From positions 1-8,560 of the forward strand of contig JAKANW010000087.1 in the NCBI GenBank assembly GCA_021823555.1: a stretch of 8,560 bases of DNA, written 5' to 3'. This DNA comes from Chloroflexota bacterium. GTDB lineage: Bacteria; Chloroflexota; Anaerolineae; Anaerolineales; Villigracilaceae. Below the pieces are notes generated by a model. It was not told where the DNA came from and made no database searches. It saw nothing but the letters and a program-made list of their open reading frames with translations. Below are positions 6,096-8,560 of this stretch, one piece after another. The stretch's first letter is position 1. Each line of letters starts with the position of its first letter. Made by a program: the position numbers and the translations under genes.

Positions 6096-7138
6096 TGGAC
6101 GCAAAAGATAACTCCACAGCCAAGAAGAAGATTTTCAGCCTGGACTTCCTGCGTGCATTCTTCTCTGTTTGTGTTGTTCTAATCCATCTTGGATTTATAT
6201 ATCCTTCCTCGGTATTTAGTGCGGGTGGACTTGGTACTCACACCTTCACCGTCTCGGACTTTATCAATTTCTATGTTTTGTACCTGGCGGTGCCGATATT
6301 TTTTCTAATATCCACGTACCTGTTCGCGCTGAAACCATTCGAGCCTCTTTATTTTCGGAAGCGGATTTTTCAACTGGCGAAACTGGTCCTGTTTTGGAGC
6401 ATCGCTTACAACGTATATCGTTACACGCGCCTGAAAGTGTTGGAAATTCTGCCCGATAGTATTTCCGGCTGGGTCAAATTCCTCCTGCATGCGGGCGACA
6501 CGGTCTATTATTTCTTCCTGTCCCTGGCCATCCTGATCGTCATTGCCCACTTTGCAAAAAAACTATCCAACAGCTATTTGTGGATAGGCCTGGTACTCAG
6601 CTTGCTTTTATTGGGCGTCCTGCCTGTTCTTGCGATTCGAGTCAACGAGCCATACCTGGTCGTTTTCTGGAATCCATTGAATTTCCTGTCTTACCCTTTT
6701 GTCGCGTTGTTGGCGGCAAGATATCAAAACCAGATTCCAAACAGGCGCACCTGGTTCTTGATTGCCCTGGTGTTGGCCGTGGGCGCGGCTTTGCTCGCGA
6801 TTTTGGATTGGACGGTTTATCTGCGTCCTGAATTCATCCCGTTGGAAGCCCATGCCCTGCCGTCCTACACCAGGCCCTCGCTGGTTTTCCTGACTGCAGC
6901 CGTGTTGGTTTTGGCCCTCAACGTGGACATGAAACCGAGTCGCATCATCGGTTTCATGTCTGACCGCAGCCTGGCGCTATATTGCCTCCATCCTTTTATC
7001 CTGCTTTTCCCGGCGATTCCCTTTATCGAGAAATGGGCCTATCCCTGGAGCCTGGCGGGCGATCTGGTCGTGGTGGTATTGGCTTCCTATCTGGCTGCCA
7101 TGTTCCTGGGATATTTCCTGCAGGAAGACTTGTTATGA
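6095..7138 (+). CDS. Acyltransferase 3 family membrane protein (putative polysaccharide O-acyltransferase)
   Basis: Predicted 347-residue integral membrane enzyme that adds an acyl group, usually acetyl, to a surface sugar. About ten hydrophobic segments can be seen, as expected for the acyltransferase-3 (AT3, PF01757) family. The first segment carries the family motif SLDFLRAFFSVCVVLIH, with Arg20 and His31 eleven residues apart as in characterised AT3 O-acetyltransferases. VPIFFLISTYLF (about 66-77) matches the second conserved block (VPxFFxxSGYL), with Thr in place of Gly. IGFMSDRSLALYCLHPFIL (about 285-303) matches the last one (SLxIYLxHP). ATG 6095 shares one base with the glycosyltransferase stop; a TTG at 6092 is the only nearby alternative. 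AAGGG at 6076-6080 is a weak, distant SD, so coupling is likely. The coding sequence looks richer in A and T at its start than its neighbours. Substrate is inferred from context only. Confidence 0.88.
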   Translation: MDAKDNSTAKKKIFSLDFLRAFFSVCVVLIHLGFIYPSSVFSAGGLGTHTFTVSDFINFYVLYLAVPIFFLISTYLFALKPFEPLYFRKRIFQLAKLVLFWSIAYNVYRYTRLKVLEILPDSISGWVKFLLHAGDTVYYFFLSLAILIVIAHFAKKLSNSYLWIGLVLSLLLLGVLPVLAIRVNEPYLVVFWNPLNFLSYPFVALLAARYQNQIPNRRTWFLIALVLAVGAALLAILDWTVYLRPEFIPLEAHALPSYTRPSLVFLTAAVLVLALNVDMKPSRIIGFMSDRSLALYCLHPFILLFPAIPFIEKWAYPWSLAGDLVVVVLASYLAAMFLGYFLQEDLL

Positions 7139-7393
7139 GGGATTGAGACACACCTGAAATCCTCTCGATTTGAGCGCAAACATACATCTTCGCTCAGGCG
7201 CACAGGCTGGCTTTGCACGAGATAGAACGCTGCCAGCAGTTGGTAGCATTGTTGAAATAGCAGTTTTCTTCGCCGTCCCGCAGGTTTGAATGCCAACCTG
7301 GTTTCGCAAAGGATCCCTGTTGCATCGGGGGAACTTTTTATTCTGGCTTCTCGTCCTGTCAACAAATCTCATCCATATTCTCTCAGGAGGAGA
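7139..7393. other. Non-coding gap between the operon and the lipoprotein gene
   Basis: No protein with recognisable features is seen on either strand. Short inverted repeats are present: TGAGCG/CGCTCA at 7171-7176 and 7191-7196, a GCUGCC/GGUAGC stem at about 7230-7248, and CAGGTT/AACCTG at 7281-7286 and 7295-7300. None is followed by a clear T run, so I do not call a terminator. A promoter for the lipoprotein gene is expected here, but I found no -35/-10 pair with good spacing. Confidence 0.4.
7385..7390 (+). promoter_or_regulatory. Strong Shine-Dalgarno of the lipoprotein gene
   Basis: AGGAGG is a full match to the anti-SD core. It lies six bases before ATG 7397 and three before ATG 7394, which favours 7397. 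It rules out the long in-frame extension back to TTG 7286. Confidence 0.85.
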
Positions 7394-7396
7394 ATG

Positions 7397-8389
7397 ATGA
7401 AATCCAGAATCCCTTTGCTCATTGTATGGATCATGGCAGCAGCCTTTGTGTTAGCTGCCTGCGGCGGTGCGATGGCTCCCGCTGCAACCCAGGCTCCTGC
7501 GACCCAGGCGCCTGCTGCCATGGAAGCCTACGCCGAGGCTCCCGTGAACGGACAACGTGCCCCAGATTCATCTGCTGCCGGGGCGCCTGCCGCTTTGCCA
7601 ACAGCCGCTTTCGTTGACACAGGGGTACAGCCTGCCGACACAAATGCCGCGGCTGGCGCCGGCCACATGATCATCAAGAACGCTGATGTCAAGTTGCTCG
7701 TGGCCGACACGGACGTTGCCGTTGACCTCACCACACAGATCGCGGGCGACCTGGGAGGCTACATCATCAGTTCGCGGGTCTGGTTCCAGCCTTACTACGA
7801 TTACAATCTCAAGTATGCCACGCTGACCCTCGGTGTACCTGTAGAGCAGTTCGAACATGCCCTCACACGCCTGCGCGCCCTGTCCATCCGCGTGCTGGAT
7901 GAGACCGCCTCAGGTGAGGATGTCACGAACCAGTACGTGGATTTGCAGTCGCAGTTGACCAACCTCGAGTCCACGCGTGAGCGCATCAAGTCTTTCCTCG
8001 ACCAGGCCAAAACCGTGGACGAGGCCTTGCGCATCAATCAACAACTCTCAGATGTTGAGCGCCAGATCGAGCAAATCAAGGGCCAGATCAACTACCTGTC
8101 CGACCGTTCAGCTTACTCAACCATCACGATAAACTTCGAGCCGCAACAACCTGAGATCGCATCCACGCCTACACCCACACCTACCCCCGCCCCGGCTATT
8201 TGGAATCCTGGCAAGACTTTTGAGAATTCAAAGAAGACGGTCATTACCGCCTACCAGGGGATTACCGATTTCCTGATATGGTTCTTTGTCGTGCTGGTGC
8301 CAATCCTTGCCCCGTTACTCTTGATCCTGTGGGGCCTTTGGAAATTGCTGCGGCGCAAGCCGTCCCAACCGCCGAGTGCGAAGGAATGA
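7397..8389 (+). CDS. DUF4349 domain lipoprotein with C-terminal membrane segment
   Basis: Predicted 330-residue lipoprotein of unknown function. The N-terminus MKSRIPLLIVWIMAAAF is a signal peptide, and VLAAC gives a lipobox with Cys22 as the lipidated residue. A low-complexity Ala/Pro/Gln linker (about 25-90, with repeated ATQAPA) follows. The DUF4349 domain (PF14257) spans about 91-247: it starts IIKNADVKLLV, has GDLGGYIISS (117-126) and TLGVPVEQF (144-152), then a long helical part rich in charged and Gln residues (about 175-232, likely coiled coil), and ends with AYSTITINFEP. A TPTPTPTPAPAP linker (257-268) leads to one membrane helix (about 290-317) and a basic tail LLRRK. The protein would be tethered outside the membrane at both ends. 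ATG 7394, one codon upstream, is the alternative start. It has its own SD and is separated from the polysaccharide operon by 258 nt, so it is probably a separate unit. In other bacteria this domain is linked only loosely to envelope functions. Confidence 0.9.
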   Translation: MKSRIPLLIVWIMAAAFVLAACGGAMAPAATQAPATQAPAAMEAYAEAPVNGQRAPDSSAAGAPAALPTAAFVDTGVQPADTNAAAGAGHMIIKNADVKLLVADTDVAVDLTTQIAGDLGGYIISSRVWFQPYYDYNLKYATLTLGVPVEQFEHALTRLRALSIRVLDETASGEDVTNQYVDLQSQLTNLESTRERIKSFLDQAKTVDEALRINQQLSDVERQIEQIKGQINYLSDRSAYSTITINFEPQQPEIASTPTPTPTPAPAIWNPGKTFENSKKTVITAYQGITDFLIWFFVVLVPILAPLLLILWGLWKLLRRKPSQPPSAKE

Positions 8390-8444
8390 AGAATCGGGGT
8401 GACCATTTTCGGTTAATTCTTGTTCGAGGGATGACTATCAATCA

Positions 8445-8560
8445 ATCGAGTAGGGAGCGGCGGCTAACCGCTCCCTCTCACACCACCGGACATGCGGGTC
8501 CGCACGCAAAGCGGAGCGGTTCACCGAGAGTAGCACAGAACTTCTTGCGCTGGATTTTCC
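8445..8560 (-). mobile_element. 3' end of a group II intron (domains V-VI), body beyond the window
   Basis: Read on the - strand, the sequence ACCGC...CCGCATG...CCGGTGGTGTGAGAGG resembles the domain V region of a common bacterial group II intron class. It is followed by a domain VI-like hairpin: perfect 8-bp arms at 8453-8460 and 8468-8475 with a 7-nt loop, then CCCTACTCGAT. An A (complement of 8451) lies six nucleotides before the last base, near where the branch-point A is expected, and the RNA would end in AU at 8445, fitting the usual 3' AY. The domain V-like part has about six extra bases on its 5' side (around 8506-8516) that break the basal helix, so this copy may be decayed or a variant. 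A reverse-transcriptase ORF would lie upstream on the - strand, outside the window. The 3' boundary is inferred from the motif. Confidence 0.6.
8453..8475 (-). repeat. Domain VI-like hairpin of the intron end
   Basis: Perfect inverted arms GGGAGCGG (8453-8460) and CCGCTCCC (8468-8475) enclose CGGCTAA. On the + strand it lies 63 bases after the lipoprotein stop with no T run beyond it, so it is better read as part of the intron than as a terminator of that gene. Confidence 0.6.

Noticed and set aside
7320..7344. TTGCAT and TATTCT as a sigma-70 promoter for the lipoprotein gene
   Set aside because: The spacer is only 13 nt, too short for a normal -35/-10 pair.
7087..7365. 92-codon open frame on the - strand across the gap before the lipoprotein gene
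   Set aside because: It has no recognisable motif, no good SD, overlaps the acyltransferase end, and a second overlapping frame is equally open.
8389..8421. AAGAAT/ATTCTT inverted repeat after the lipoprotein stop, possible terminator
   Set aside because: The outer stem is 6 bp, AT-rich, with a large poorly paired interior and no T run after it.

Overview
The window reads as a bacterial chromosome segment, most likely from the Anaerolineae (Chloroflexota). That assignment is an inference. It rests on moderately GC-rich coding sequence, a lipoprotein with Thr-Pro and Ala-Pro-Gln linkers, and interspersed repeats built from GTAGAC/GTCCAC and ACGCAAC words, which I associate with that class from memory. 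No rRNA, tRNA or universal marker gene is present to confirm it.

Layout: all eight recognisable genes are on the + strand. Seven of them (69-7138) run as one tightly packed string, almost certainly one transcription unit. In order they are a DadA-like FAD amine dehydrogenase, a Nudix hydrolase, a second Nudix hydrolase of the ADP-ribose pyrophosphatase type, a heparinase II/III-family protein, a third Nudix hydrolase, a WbuB-like GT4 glycosyltransferase, and an acyltransferase-3 membrane protein. Four of the six junctions are stop/start overlaps of 1 or 4 nt. One junction is a 40-nt gap with a Shine-Dalgarno (SD) sequence. The last is a 62-nt gap filled completely by a palindromic repeat. After a 258-nt non-coding gap comes a DUF4349 lipoprotein gene with its own strong SD. 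At the right edge, on the - strand, is what looks like the 3' end (domains V-VI) of a group II intron whose body lies outside the window.

How the genes may work together: the heparinase-like protein, glycosyltransferase and acyltransferase form a plausible surface or exopolysaccharide synthesis and modification set. The three Nudix enzymes are unrelated in detail outside the Nudix box. They may trim nucleotide-sugar, ADP-ribose or other nucleoside-diphosphate compounds, but no substrate can be read from the sequence. The dehydrogenase at the head is coupled to the first Nudix gene and has no obvious role in polysaccharide work.

The most unusual signals are the repeats. One copy of a palindromic GTAGAC/GTCCAC repeat lies in frame inside the heparinase-family gene. 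A related copy fills the space between the third Nudix gene and the glycosyltransferase and leaves the latter without an SD. A separate 7-bp tandem repeat also lies in frame in the heparinase-family gene. I did not find a clearly new defence or mobile system; the triple-Nudix polysaccharide operon and the repeat insertions are the items most worth following up.
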